A stretch of DNA of 64,000 nt from a bacterium (GTDB taxonomy: Bacteria; Sysuimicrobiota; Sysuimicrobiia; Sysuimicrobiales; Thermofontiviventaceae). Where the stretch lies: the NCBI GenBank assembly GCA_030550015.1, contig JAUQQG010000046.1:1-64000 (forward strand). Direction: 5' to 3'. The notes under the pieces are model-generated. The model saw nothing but the letters and a program-made list of their open reading frames with translations. It ran no database searches and was not told the DNA's origin. Of this stretch, positions 8,311 through 16,864 are shown one piece after another (position 1 is the first letter of the stretch; each line of letters begins with the position of its first letter). Both the position numbers and the translations under genes were made by a program.

Positions 8311-8820
8311 ATGATGCGAAGGCACCTCCAACTCTTGAGCCTCCTTGTCGTGGTCGGGTTCCTCCTGGGAGCATGTCTTCCTATGACGGTTCCCCCCTCG
8401 CCCCTCCCTTTCTGTCGCGATCTCCCCAGGCTCGAGTTACGCAGGGCGCAGGTCCAATTCCTTCAGGGGGACCGGAGGGTGACCGTCCAGGTCGAAGTTG
8501 CAGATACCCCGGAAGCGAGGGAGCTTGGGTTGATGTGTCGGACTTCCCTCCCGAAGGACGCGGGCATGCTTTTTCTCTTCGAGGAATCCAGGCCGTGGGC
8601 GTTCTGGATGAAGAACACCCTCATTCCCCTCTCCATCGCGTTCGTCGAGGAGAGCGGGCGCGTCGTGGACATTCAGGACATGGATGTAGAGGCTGATCCC
8701 ACGAATCCCGTCAGAACCTATGCCCCTCCCGTACCCGTGCGATACGCCGTGGAGGTGAATAGGAGCTTCTTCCGGCGGTCGGGGATCACTGTGGGGGCGA
8801 GAATGAAGATCCTCTGGTGA
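8311..8820 (+). CDS. DUF192 family lipoprotein
   Basis: A 169-residue exported protein. The N-terminus has a positive stretch, a hydrophobic core and an LLGAC lipobox, so it should be a lipid-anchored envelope protein. The rest is the DUF192 fold: LGLMCRTSL, GMLFLFEE, WAFWMKNTLIPLSIAF and a closing VGARMKI. No biochemical function is established for the family. The start is ambiguous between ATG 8311 and ATG 8314, neither with a strong Shine-Dalgarno. Its last 35 bp overlap the convergent PIG-L gene. Confidence 0.85.
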   Translation: MMRRHLQLLSLLVVVGFLLGACLPMTVPPSPLPFCRDLPRLELRRAQVQFLQGDRRVTVQVEVADTPEARELGLMCRTSLPKDAGMLFLFEESRPWAFWMKNTLIPLSIAFVEESGRVVDIQDMDVEADPTNPVRTYAPPVPVRYAVEVNRSFFRRSGITVGARMKILW

Positions 8821-9625
8821 TCCAGATTTCCCGGAACGCCTCACCATAGGGGACGCCAATCTTTGTTCCATTCCGCCTAGCCAACCCTCGGAGGATCCGT
8901 ACGGCGAGCCTCCCCCGTACCCCGTGGAATTGGCTCCTGTGCGCAGTGAGCGCCTTCCAGCGCAGGCTCATGACAGGGGTGGTGTCCACCACAACGTTTG
9001 GGCGGCGTGTGCTGAAGCAAAGAACCCTGGGGATGCCTACCTCCCTTGCAGCCGAAAGGACAGCACGCCCAACGGCAAGGTGATCCCGGATCTCTAAGTG
9101 GGAGGGCTCCTCTCCATCGAAAGTCACCACGAGGTCTGGGGCGAACCGTTGCATCATCTCCCTCAGCTGAGAAACCAGGTTCCGCCAATCCAGGAGGCCG
9201 TCCGGATGCCTGAGGAAGATCACCTCCTTGATCCCCAGGATCCTGGCACTTCTTCGTTGCTCCTCCTCACGCAGACGCACTAGCCGCCCCCCTTTCCCAT
9301 TGAGAGGGTTAGGAATGAGGCGCCGCCCAAATTGGTAGTAAATCTTTCCCCCATCTGCGCAGATCACAAGGGTGACAGGAACCCCCAAGCGCGTGAGCGT
9401 TGCCACACTCCCTCCGCAGTACACCTCGGCATCATCAGGATGGGCAACGACCACCAGTGCTCGCTGGACTCCTTTCAGACTTCCCCGCCGGATGAGGAAT
9501 CGCCCGGGTCGGACACCCCCATTGCTCACCATGAGTCGGATGAACAGAAGACCCCACAACATGAAAGAAAAGAACCCAAGAAGGATGAGGACGTTCAACG
9601 TAGGGTGCTGGAGGATGAGCTTCAC
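8786..9625 (-). CDS. PIG-L/LmbE family deacetylase with N-terminal membrane helix
   Basis: A 279-residue protein with a hydrophobic helix at residues 10-33 and the zinc-binding AHPDDAE motif at 61-67; the metal-binding His further on appears to lie in EEPSHLEIRDH. The family N-deacetylates GlcNAc-type sugars (GlcNAc-PI, mycothiol and bacillithiol precursors, lincomycin intermediates). A membrane-anchored form suggests an envelope glycan or glycolipid substrate, but no neighbour helps identify it. The 3' ends of this gene and the DUF192 gene overlap by 35 bp. Confidence 0.85.
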   Translation of the reverse strand: MKLILQHPTLNVLILLGFFSFMLWGLLFIRLMVSNGGVRPGRFLIRRGSLKGVQRALVVVAHPDDAEVYCGGSVATLTRLGVPVTLVICADGGKIYYQFGRRLIPNPLNGKGGRLVRLREEEQRRSARILGIKEVIFLRHPDGLLDWRNLVSQLREMMQRFAPDLVVTFDGEEPSHLEIRDHLAVGRAVLSAAREVGIPRVLCFSTRRPNVVVDTTPVMSLRWKALTAHRSQFHGVRGRLAVRILRGLARRNGTKIGVPYGEAFREIWITRGSSFSPPQ

Positions 9626-9741
9626 CTTTCACCTCCAACGGACCAGGATTACTATCTATTATACTCGAATCAAACCTGCTACACTGGTGGAATTGTCTTG
9701 GGCATTGACGAGACTGGAACTCCCCTCTCTGGAGTGGTAAG

Positions 9742-9794
9742 ATGTAGGATGGATTTCCGCCCCCGCCAAGCAAATGTGGCGGGGGATCCTACAT
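9742..9794 (+). promoter_or_regulatory. Bulged hairpin in the leader of the sensor kinase
   Basis: ATGTAGGAT (9742-9750) pairs with ATCCTACAT (9786-9794), and CCCCCGCC (9760-9767) pairs with GGCGGGGG (9778-9785). A 9-nt bulge sits on the 5' side only and the loop has 10 nt. The Shine-Dalgarno AGGTGG of the kinase begins only a few bases after the structure, so it could affect translation or bind a regulator. It does not match the two-hexaloop ANTAR target. Confidence 0.5.
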
Positions 9795-9807
9795 CCAGGT
9801 GGCGTTC

Positions 9808-11457
9808 ATGCCTAGGGCTCCTGTGAAAGTTTTGAAAGAGCAGCTGGCGCGTAAGTCCGCGGAACTCAGCGCCCTGCGAGAGATCAGCCGGGCGATCAGT
9901 TCTGCGCTGGACCTGGATACCACCCTCACCCTCATCACCCGGAAGACCGCCGAGGTGATGGGGATGGACTCCTGCTCTATCTACCTGCTGGACCCCCAGG
10001 GGGAGTATCTTGTATTGCGTGCAACCACCGGGCTCGCTCCTGAAGCCATTGGCCGCGCACGCCTCCGTTACGGAGAGGGCCTTACGGGGTGGGCTGCGAA
10101 AGAAGGGAAGCCCGTCGCTAGTAGCGACGCCGCCAGCGATCCCAGGTTTGTCTACCTCCCGGAGACCCAGGAGTATCATTTCAAATCCCTCCTAGCAGTT
10201 CCCCTGATCACGGGAGGGAAGGTCCTCGGGGCCATCAACGTCCAGACGACAGCATTCCACGAATATACGGAGGAAGAGGTTGAACTCCTCTCTCTCATCG
10301 CCGATATGGCCTCTGGGGCGCTGGAGAAGGCCATCCTGTACGACAACATGCGGCGTCAAATCATGGAGCTCTCCACCCTTGCGGAGATCAGTAAGACCCT
10401 TACCTCTCCGCTGTACCTAGAGGATGTCTTGAAGCTGATCATGGAGATGGCTGCGCAGATGCTCAATGCGAGGCTCTGCTCCCTCATGCTTCTGGACGAG
10501 GAGAAGGGAGAGCTTGTCCTCACGGTGAGCCAGAATGCCTCAGAGCCGTACCGGAACCGACCAAACCTAAAGGTCGGCGAGGGGATCGCGGGCCTCGCTG
10601 CTCAGACGGCGAAACCCATTGCCGTTTACGATGTCCTGGAAGACCCGCGGTTTGTGTCCAAGGAGATGGCCACCCAGGAAGGGCTCCGTGCGCTCCTTGC
10701 TGTCCCTCTGATCGTGCGGGACCACGTGATCGGCGTGTTCAATTGTTACAAAGAACACCCTCACCACTTCACAGAGGAAGAGATTCGGCTTGCCTCGACC
10801 CTAGCGAACCAGATGGCCTTAGCCATTGAAAACGCCAACCTTGTGGTCAAATCGGCGGTTGTGCGCGAGATGCACCACCGGGTAAAGAACAACCTCCAGA
10901 CCATCGCCATGCTCCTCCGCCTTCAGATGCGCGATGGAAGGGACGTTTCAGGGCGGGAAGTTCTTGTGGAAACGATTAACCGCATTCTCAGCATCGCGGC
11001 GGTCCATGAGATCCTCTCGGTAGAAGGGTTCAAGTTCATCAACATCCGGGAGATGCTGGAGAAGGTCGCCCGCACCGTTGCCCAGAACATGGCCCGCCCG
11101 GACCTGGAATTGCAGATCTCCGTAAGTGGGGACGATGTGTACCTCCCCTCGCAGCAGGCCAGCTCCCTCGCGCTGGTGATCAACGAGCTCATTCAGAACG
11201 CCATTGAGCACGCCTTCAAGGAGCAGGCCAAAGGGAACGTGACGGTCACCCTGACGACACGCGGAGACCGCCTGCTGGTCGAAGTGAGGGACGATGGCGT
11301 GGGACTCCCAATTGGGTTTGATCCGGCTACGGGAAGCGACCTTGGGTTGCAGATTGTGAAGGCGCTTGTGGCAGAGGATCTGAAGGGAGAGTTCATACTG
11401 GAGCGGTGTGACCCGGGGACGAAAGCAACCATTACCCTCCCCAAGCCCAGCTTGTAA
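9808..11457 (+). CDS. GAF-GAF-HisKA_2 sensor histidine kinase (PdtaS-like)
   Basis: A 549-residue cytoplasmic sensor kinase. A short coiled coil is followed by two GAF domains (about 25-175 and 190-345), then a HisKA_2 domain with EMHHRVKNNLQ holding the phospho-accepting His (356/357), and a HATPase_c domain (INELIQNAIEHAF, DDGVGLP). No membrane segment is seen, so it should sense an internal ligand or redox signal. This architecture with an adjacent ANTAR regulator matches PdtaS-PdtaR. The ATG at 9808 has AGGTGG seven bases upstream; a GTG at 9799 is the alternative. Confidence 0.88.
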   Translation: MPRAPVKVLKEQLARKSAELSALREISRAISSALDLDTTLTLITRKTAEVMGMDSCSIYLLDPQGEYLVLRATTGLAPEAIGRARLRYGEGLTGWAAKEGKPVASSDAASDPRFVYLPETQEYHFKSLLAVPLITGGKVLGAINVQTTAFHEYTEEEVELLSLIADMASGALEKAILYDNMRRQIMELSTLAEISKTLTSPLYLEDVLKLIMEMAAQMLNARLCSLMLLDEEKGELVLTVSQNASEPYRNRPNLKVGEGIAGLAAQTAKPIAVYDVLEDPRFVSKEMATQEGLRALLAVPLIVRDHVIGVFNCYKEHPHHFTEEEIRLASTLANQMALAIENANLVVKSAVVREMHHRVKNNLQTIAMLLRLQMRDGRDVSGREVLVETINRILSIAAVHEILSVEGFKFINIREMLEKVARTVAQNMARPDLELQISVSGDDVYLPSQQASSLALVINELIQNAIEHAFKEQAKGNVTVTLTTRGDRLLVEVRDDGVGLPIGFDPATGSDLGLQIVKALVAEDLKGEFILERCDPGTKATITLPKPSL

Positions 11458-11524
11458 GCAGCCCCAATTCTGCTGGAGGTGCCCGCCAAGAGGCAAAAAG
11501 ACTTTTGCCGGAGTGATCTAGGCC

Positions 11525-12100
11525 ATGACGACGTTGCGTGTTCTCATCGTAGACGACGAGGCGATCATCCGGATGGGCCTCCGGGCAATGCTCGAGGAGA
11601 AGGGATATCAGGTTGTTGGGGAAGCCGGGGATGGGAGTAGAGCTGTCGAGCTAGCGCGACTCCTCAAACCCGATCTCATCTTTCTCGACATCAAGATGCC
11701 AGGGATGGACGGGATCGAGACGGCTGCTACCATCATGCAAGACCGGCCCACGCCCATTATCCTCCTGACCGCCTACAGTGACCGAAACTTGATCAACCGG
11801 GCGAAGGAAGCAGGAGTGCTGGCCTACCTGATGAAACCCTTCAAGGAAGCAGATCTGGTTCCCACCATTGAGATCGCGCTCGCCCGCTTCCAGGAGATCC
11901 AGGCGTTGCGTCGGGAGGTTGGGGACCTCAAGGAAACCCTGGAAACACGCAAACTGGTGGAGCGAGCGAAGGGAATCCTCATGAAGCGCTACGGGCTCAG
12001 CGAGGAGGAGGCCTTCCAGCGCATCCAGCGCCAGAGCCGCAACCTCCGCAAACCCATGAAGGAGATCGCCGAGGCCATCATCCTTGCCGAAGAGATTTAA
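11525..12100 (+). CDS. ANTAR-domain response regulator (PdtaR-like)
   Basis: A 191-residue response regulator. The receiver domain has the acidic pocket VDDE (9-12), phospho-acceptor Asp55 (FLDIKMPG) and Lys in LMKPF. A helical linker leads to the C-terminal ANTAR domain (about 140-191), an RNA-binding module that normally prevents transcription termination by binding paired hexaloop hairpins. It lies 67 bp after the kinase gene in the same orientation, so the kinase is the likely partner. RNA targets cannot be assigned from this window. Confidence 0.9.
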   Translation: MTTLRVLIVDDEAIIRMGLRAMLEEKGYQVVGEAGDGSRAVELARLLKPDLIFLDIKMPGMDGIETAATIMQDRPTPIILLTAYSDRNLINRAKEAGVLAYLMKPFKEADLVPTIEIALARFQEIQALRREVGDLKETLETRKLVERAKGILMKRYGLSEEEAFQRIQRQSRNLRKPMKEIAEAIILAEEI

Positions 12101-12192
12101 GTTCAACTCACGGGATCCAGGCCTCTAAACCTTTCGCCGTCATGCCGGTTGATCTTTTGTATCCTCTTGGCCAAGTCCGATCAAATTGCCAC

Positions 12193-12558
12193 CTACCTCC
12201 CTTGCCCCCCAGCGATGGCGCCGACGATGCGCAGGGGTTCTTTGCCAGAGATCACCTCAGGAGGGAGCGGCGCAGTGGGCCCTCGTGGGGTGAGGTCGTA
12301 CTTTCCTGCGAAGAAGCGGAGGTATACGCGCAACCTTAGGATGGCTTTCTCGTCCGAGATGGGGATGGTTTCGTAGAACACGCCCTTGAGAGGTGGATAA
12401 ATCTGTTCTAGCGCATCCAGGACGTCACCCAGGCTGACTGGTGCGTGGGCCGAAGAGTCCCCCCGGTCTATTTTTATCGGTACCACAGGAGCAGAGATCC
12501 CCGCCAGCCGGCGGAGGTGACCTGGTAAGACCACATGCACCAATACGGAGTTTCCCAT
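12193..12558 (-). CDS. MoaD/ThiS-like ubiquitin-fold protein
   Basis: A 121-residue beta-grasp protein whose C-terminus reads AIAGGQGR, close to the xxxGG tail of MoaD/ThiS sulfur carriers but with three extra residues after the double glycine. LRRLAG, SLGDVLDAL and KAILRLRVYL segments fit the MoaD/ThiS fold. It starts 2 bp after the stop of the BNR-propeller gene, so the two are translationally coupled. Such pairs occur in other bacteria but their role is unclear. Carrier function would need trimming after Gly118; without it the protein may not be adenylated. No MoaE, MoeB or ThiF partner is visible here. Confidence 0.75.
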   Translation of the reverse strand: MGNSVLVHVVLPGHLRRLAGISAPVVPIKIDRGDSSAHAPVSLGDVLDALEQIYPPLKGVFYETIPISDEKAILRLRVYLRFFAGKYDLTPRGPTAPLPPEVISGKEPLRIVGAIAGGQGR

Positions 12559-12560
12559 TG

Positions 12561-13679
12561 CTATGGCAATGTCTGTGCCTCGACCGAAAACACCGCCGGG
12601 AGATCTTTCACCAGCGCCTTCCAAGTGTCGCCAGAATCCCGTGAAGCATAGATCTGCCCTCCAGTTGTGCCGAAGTAGATTCCGCATGGTTCCATCTGGT
12701 CCACAGCCATAGCGTCGCGCAGAACGTTCACGTAGCAGTGCCGGTCGGGCAGGCCCTTTCCAAGCGACTCCCAAGTACCGCCCCCGTCTCTACTACGCCA
12801 GACCCTGAGTGCCCCATCAATGGGATAACGGCGCTCATCGCTTGTCATGGGCACGATGTAGACGGTATCAGGGTCATGGGCGTGCACGGCGATGGGAAAA
12901 CCAAAGTTTGACGGTAGGCCTTCGCTTATATCCTTCCACATCTCGCCTGCGTTATCGCTGCGATAAACTCCACCATGTTTCTGCATGAACAGGACATGGG
13001 GCCTAGCGGGGTGCAGCGCCATCTTGTGCACGCAGAATCCTGCCTCCGGCTCAGGATCGGGCGTGTAGGTGGCACGAAGGCCGCGATGGATGGGGCGCCA
13101 CGTATGCCCGGTATCGTCGGAGCGGAAGGCGCCGGCGGCGGAGATGGCAACATACAAACGATGAGGGTCCACAGGGTCGGTCAGGATGGTGTGCAAGCAC
13201 AGCCCACCCGCCCCCGGCGTCCACAGGTGATTGGTGGGGTGTTGTCGCAGGCTTGGGATCTCTTCCCAACGTGCGCCGCCATCGAAAGAATGGAACAGCG
13301 CGGCATCCTCAACACCCGCCAGCACCTTTTCTCCTGCGTCGCCTGGCAGGGGTGCCAGGTGCCATACTTTCCTGAACACCCACGGTGTATTTTCGCCGCC
13401 TAGGTCTTTGTGTGAAGTGAGCGGAGGTTGGTAAAGAAATTGGTTGCTCACGGTCTGCCACGTGCGGCCGCCATCCGTGCTGCGTTGGATAACCGTACCC
13501 GACCACGAGGTCCACAGGGAAGCGTAGAGACGGTCAGGGTCACTCGGGGAGGCCTGCATATGGAAGACCTGCCATCCCTCAAACAGCGGACCGGAGACCC
13601 TCCATCGCCGCCGATCAGCGCTTGAGGTGAGGATGAAGCCTCCCTTGCAGGTTCCGACCAATACGCGAATCCTCTGCAT
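12561..13679 (-). CDS. BNR/sialidase-fold beta-propeller protein
   Basis: A 372-residue beta-propeller with repeated Asp-box (BNR) motifs of the S-D-G-G-x-T-W type, as in sialidases and VPS10/photosystem-stability-factor proteins: STDGGRTW near residue 63, [24 protein letters not shown] and SRDSGDTW. No signal peptide is seen and the catalytic residues of true sialidases were not identified, so a binding or scaffold role is as likely as hydrolysis. The start at 13679 has GGGAGG upstream. It is first in a two-gene operon with the MoaD-like gene, behind a CTAG-centred inverted repeat. Confidence 0.78.
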   Translation of the reverse strand: MQRIRVLVGTCKGGFILTSSADRRRWRVSGPLFEGWQVFHMQASPSDPDRLYASLWTSWSGTVIQRSTDGGRTWQTVSNQFLYQPPLTSHKDLGGENTPWVFRKVWHLAPLPGDAGEKVLAGVEDAALFHSFDGGARWEEIPSLRQHPTNHLWTPGAGGLCLHTILTDPVDPHRLYVAISAAGAFRSDDTGHTWRPIHRGLRATYTPDPEPEAGFCVHKMALHPARPHVLFMQKHGGVYRSDNAGEMWKDISEGLPSNFGFPIAVHAHDPDTVYIVPMTSDERRYPIDGALRVWRSRDGGGTWESLGKGLPDRHCYVNVLRDAMAVDQMEPCGIYFGTTGGQIYASRDSGDTWKALVKDLPAVFSVEAQTLP

Positions 13680-13756
13680 CCTCAAACCTCCCTTGGATGA
13701 GTGGAATACAAACAATAGAACGCCCGCCGGTTTGCTTTTGGAAGTTTTTAAAGAAC

Positions 13757-13778
13757 ATTCTAGACGATACTCTAGAAT
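13757..13778. promoter_or_regulatory. Inverted repeat (candidate operator) upstream of the propeller/MoaD-like operon
   Basis: Perfect 8-bp arms ATTCTAGA and TCTAGAAT are separated by 6 bp. On the minus strand a possible promoter (TTGAAC, 16 bp, TAGAGT) overlaps the first arm, as expected for a repressor site. It lies 78 bp upstream of the propeller start and 41 bp after the end of znuB. A terminator role is less likely because no U-tract follows. Confidence 0.45.
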
Positions 13779-13818
13779 CCTCTTGCTTTCGTTCAACGTA
13801 GAACAGTGGCAACCTCAC

Positions 13819-14619
13819 CTACAGTACGCGACGGGCGAATGCGAGGAGGGCAAAAAGAACGAGGGCCGATAGGACGATAGCCCCACCTGCGGCAAGGTCC
13901 AGGTAGTAGGAGAGGAGGAGCCCCACGATCACGGAACTGACTGAGTGGAGGATGGCAATCCCAAGGGCCTGGCGAAAGTTCCGCGCCACTTGGATTCCCA
14001 CGACAGTAGGGATCACGAGGAGGGCACTGATCAACAGAACGCCCACCAACCGCATCCCTATGACCACTGTGAGCGCAGTGAGCACGGAAAGCAGGAGGTT
14101 GATGGAGTCCACAGGGATCCCGCTGATGCGGGCTGTCTCTTCGTTGAAGGTGATCGCGAACAACTCCCTGTACAGGAGCAGGACAGAGAGGGCGATAGTC
14201 CCTCCGAGGGCTAGGGCGAGCCAGAGATCGGCAGGTGTGACAGTGGTGATACTCCCGAAGAGATAGCCGAAAAGCCCCACGGTGAACCCACGGCCAAGGC
14301 TGATGAGAACCGTGGCCACAGCAAGGCCCCCTGATAGGAACAGGGCCAGGGCTACCTCACCGGGGAGGCGACCGGTGGCCCGCAGGCGGTCGATCCCCAT
14401 CGCTCCGAGCACCGCAACGAGGAGGGCGGCTAGCACAGGGTTGACACCCACGAGCAAACCCACCGCAACACCTGCAAGGGCAACGTGGGCGAGGGTATCG
14501 GCAATGAGGGAAAGGCGACGCAGGACAAGGAAGATACCAATCATGGGGGCGATGGCAGCGATGATGATGCCAGCAAGGAAAGCCCTTTGCATAAAGCCAT
14601 ATTGGAGGAACTCCGGCAC
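13819..14619 (-). CDS. znuB: Zinc/metal ABC transporter permease (ABC-3 family)
   Basis: A 266-residue integral membrane protein with about eight hydrophobic helices and the ABC-3 family pattern (MIGIFLVLRRLSLIADTLAHVALAGVAVG, split over helices 1-2; GLFGYLFGSITTV). It forms the membrane channel for divalent metal uptake with the ATPase upstream and the binding protein before it. The start is GTG at 14619 behind AGAGGTGA. It is last of the zur-znuA-znuC-znuB operon. Manganese cannot be excluded as substrate, but the regulator and the binding-protein ligands favour zinc. Confidence 0.88.
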   Translation of the reverse strand: MPEFLQYGFMQRAFLAGIIIAAIAPMIGIFLVLRRLSLIADTLAHVALAGVAVGLLVGVNPVLAALLVAVLGAMGIDRLRATGRLPGEVALALFLSGGLAVATVLISLGRGFTVGLFGYLFGSITTVTPADLWLALALGGTIALSVLLLYRELFAITFNEETARISGIPVDSINLLLSVLTALTVVIGMRLVGVLLISALLVIPTVVGIQVARNFRQALGIAILHSVSSVIVGLLLSYYLDLAAGGAIVLSALVLFALLAFARRVL

Positions 14620-14664
14620 GCAATCACCTCTTCTACCGCTTTGGCCGGTTCATTCGACAACCTG

Positions 14665-15414
14665 TCAATGCGTGTGGGAAACGATCCGAACCCCTGGTCG
14701 ATATACCTTCGCCAGCGCCTCGCTCTCCAAGAAATCCTCAGGGCATCCGTGGTAGATCAGCTGCCGGTTGAGGCAGGCAAGTTTGGCGACCTCGGATGCG
14801 ATCACTCCCACGTCGTGTGTCACAAGGACCAGGGTTGTCCCCTGCTCGCGATTCAAGCGATGGAGGAGGCGATAGAACTGTTCCTGGGAAGGTGCATCCA
14901 CCCCCACCAGTGGCTCGTCCAGAACGATCAAGTCGGGATGATTCACGAGAGCGCGTGCGATGAGCACACGTTGTTGCTGGCCTAAAGAGAGGTGGCCAAT
15001 GCGGCGGTTCCGCTCGTCGAGCAATCCCAAGAGCTCCAGGACATGCTCAACAGCCTCCCGGTCCGCCTGGGTGAACAACCGCCCCACCCCCTGACGGCTC
15101 ACCCGGCCGCTCGCCACGACCTCCTCCACGGTGGCCGGAAAACGTGGGTCGAAAGCTGTTCCCTGGGGAAGATAACCGATGCGCCACCACTCCTGGAACC
15201 TGGACACATCGGTGCCGAACAAGCGAACAGTCCCGCACGAAGGGCGCAGGAGCCCTAGCATGACTTTGAGGAGGGTTGTCTTTCCTGCCCCGTTCGGCCC
15301 GATGATCCCGAGGAAGTCCCCTTCCTCTATAGTCAGGGTGACGTCGTCGAGGACCCGTTCCCCGTCGTATTCGTAGCAAACACCCGCGAGCTCCACCACA
15401 GGCCTTGCGCTCAT
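14665..15414 (-). CDS. znuC: Zinc/metal ABC transporter ATP-binding protein
   Basis: A 249-residue ABC ATPase: Walker A GPNGAGKTT (39-47), Q-loop in GYLPQ, signature LSLGQQQR (Leu in place of the usual third-position Gly) and Walker B LIVLDEP, then the H-loop His in LVTHD. It energises metal import with the ABC-3 permease. It overlaps the end of znuA by 4 bp (ATGA), indicating translational coupling. Two His residues at the extreme C-terminus (VSHTH) could bind metal. Confidence 0.9.
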   Translation of the reverse strand: MSARPVVELAGVCYEYDGERVLDDVTLTIEEGDFLGIIGPNGAGKTTLLKVMLGLLRPSCGTVRLFGTDVSRFQEWWRIGYLPQGTAFDPRFPATVEEVVASGRVSRQGVGRLFTQADREAVEHVLELLGLLDERNRRIGHLSLGQQQRVLIARALVNHPDLIVLDEPLVGVDAPSQEQFYRLLHRLNREQGTTLVLVTHDVGVIASEVAKLACLNRQLIYHGCPEDFLESEALAKVYRPGVRIVSHTH

Positions 15415-16313
15415 GGTTCACACCCCAGGGCTTCTCGCAGTACCGCGAGGTTCTTCTTCATGATGGTCAGATAACTCTCCCCCCGCGCTTCTTCCTCCAG
15501 AGTGAGCCCCTCAAGAGGGTTGAACCGCAGGACCTTCGCTCCCACCTCCCTGGCCAGGACCTCGGCAGCCCGCAGGCTTACAAGCGTCTCGGTGAGGACC
15601 GCGCGAACGCGCATCTTCCGTGCGAGACCGACGAGTTCCTTCATGCGCGCTGGGGATGGCTCACCTTCGGGGGAGAAGCCTCCGATGGCGATTGCCTGGA
15701 AACCATAGCGCCTGGCCAGATAGTCCAGGAACGCATGGGTCGTCAGAACGGCACGGATTCGGCAGCTACGGAGGGAATTTCGGTATGCACTGTCCAGATT
15801 CCGCAGCTGCCGCGCGTAGCTCTCCTTGTTTGCTTCATACTGCTCCCTTCCAAGTGGATCGATCTGATTGAGGGCGGCGGCGATCTTCTGCACCATCTCC
15901 TGGGCGAGGAGTGGATCGAGCCAGACGTGGGGGTCCAGTTGCCCATCCGCTTTGCGGGAAAGGGGGAGGCCATCTGTCGCATTGAGTACCTTCGATCGGG
16001 GGAGTGTAGCGGCGAGCCGCTCCGCCCACGGATCGAGCCCCATCCCGTGGTAGATGAAGAGCGCTGCCCTGCGCACCTCTGCGACGGCCCGGGGAGAAGG
16101 CTCCCACTCATGCGGCTCGCCCCCTGCAGGGATGAGCGTGGTGACTTCCACGCGTTCCCCGCCAACGGCGCGCGCAAACTCCCCGAGAACATAGAAGCTC
16201 GCCGCGACCGGGATCCTTCCCCCATCGCGGATGGGAGGTCTCGCGCGCAGGGGCAGGATGAAGAGCGCGGCCGCGACAAGGCTGACGAGGACTAAAATGA
16301 AAATCATTCTCAT
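15411..16313 (-). CDS. znuA: Zinc/metal ABC transporter substrate-binding protein
   Basis: A 300-residue cluster A-I binding protein. A hydrophobic segment (4-22) without a lipobox Cys is a signal peptide or membrane anchor. Predicted metal ligands are His68 (GGEPHEWEP), His129 (DPHVWLDP), His193 (TTHAFLDY) and Glu242. The His-rich loop of Gram-negative ZnuA is missing. The ATG at 16313 has AAGGATAAACTG upstream, a Shine-Dalgarno lying within the last codons of zur, so the genes are coupled; ATG 16307 is an alternative. Confidence 0.87.
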   Translation of the reverse strand: MRMIFILVLVSLVAAALFILPLRARPPIRDGGRIPVAASFYVLGEFARAVGGERVEVTTLIPAGGEPHEWEPSPRAVAEVRRAALFIYHGMGLDPWAERLAATLPRSKVLNATDGLPLSRKADGQLDPHVWLDPLLAQEMVQKIAAALNQIDPLGREQYEANKESYARQLRNLDSAYRNSLRSCRIRAVLTTHAFLDYLARRYGFQAIAIGGFSPEGEPSPARMKELVGLARKMRVRAVLTETLVSLRAAEVLAREVGAKVLRFNPLEGLTLEEEARGESYLTIMKKNLAVLREALGCEP

Positions 16314-16317
16314 CAGT

Positions 16318-16734
16318 TTATCCTTCCTGGCAGTCACGGCAGCGCCCGTAGAGCTCCAGCCGGTGCCCGAGGATCTGGAACCCGTTGCGCACGAGAGTCG
16401 CCCCCTCAAACGGGCTCAGGAAGCATCCCTCTACTGGCTCTACCTTCCCGCAGACCTGGCAGATGAGGTGGTGGTGGTGTGTCTCCAAAATAGGCTCGTA
16501 CCGGACTTTGCCGTCCCCGAGGTAAATCTCTTGAACCTTCCGGGCGTGCTTAAGCAACTCAAGGGTCCGATACACAGTGGTCAACCCTAAGGAAGGGAGC
16601 CACTGTTTGGCTCTCTCATGGATCTCCTCCACGGATTGCGTGCACGCACCCTCATAGATTGCCCGGAGGACAGCTTCACGCTGAGAGGTCAGGCGATACC
16701 CTCGTATCTTGAGCTCTTGCCGGAGTTCATCCAT
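16318..16734 (-). CDS. zur: Fur-family metalloregulator, probably Zur
   Basis: A 138-residue repressor with an N-terminal winged helix (RLTSQREAVLRAIY, TTVYRTLELL), the metal-sensing HHHH cluster (THHHHLICQVCG) and two CxxC pairs (CQVC, CRDC) for structural zinc. Being first in an operon with a zinc-type ABC transporter suggests it senses zinc and represses its own operon. The 7-1-7 box 14 bp upstream of the ATG supports autoregulation. No Shine-Dalgarno precedes the ATG. Confidence 0.85.
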   Translation of the reverse strand: MDELRQELKIRGYRLTSQREAVLRAIYEGACTQSVEEIHERAKQWLPSLGLTTVYRTLELLKHARKVQEIYLGDGKVRYEPILETHHHHLICQVCGKVEPVEGCFLSPFEGATLVRNGFQILGHRLELYGRCRDCQEG

Positions 16735-16747
16735 GACAGAAACCTAT

Positions 16748-16762
16748 TGAAAATAATTTTCA
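16748..16762. promoter_or_regulatory. Fur/Zur box of the zur-znu operon
   Basis: A perfect 7-1-7 inverted repeat, TGAAAAT-A-ATTTTCA, the layout of Fur, Zur and PerR boxes. It lies just downstream of the -10 element, where a bound repressor would block RNA polymerase. Confidence 0.8.
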
Positions 16763-16768
16763 TATATC

Positions 16769-16798
16769 AGTGTATCGACCTCCCCCGCCCCCTGTCAA
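16769..16798 (-). promoter_or_regulatory. Promoter of the zur-znuACB operon
   Basis: Consensus -35 TTGACA (16798-16793) and -10 TACACT (16774-16769) with an 18-bp spacer on the minus strand. The predicted start falls at the edge of the Fur-family box. Confidence 0.65.
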
Positions 16799-16864
16799 TG
16801 CTGAGCTTCGAAAAACCTTCCGCTCCAACCAAAACCTCAGCAGATTGTTCGTTCACCGCCCCTT

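Noticed and set aside
12559-12774. Longer N-terminus for the MoaD-like protein
   Set aside because: The upstream part of the frame overlaps the propeller gene and shows no MoaD/ThiS features; ATG 12558 follows the propeller stop directly.
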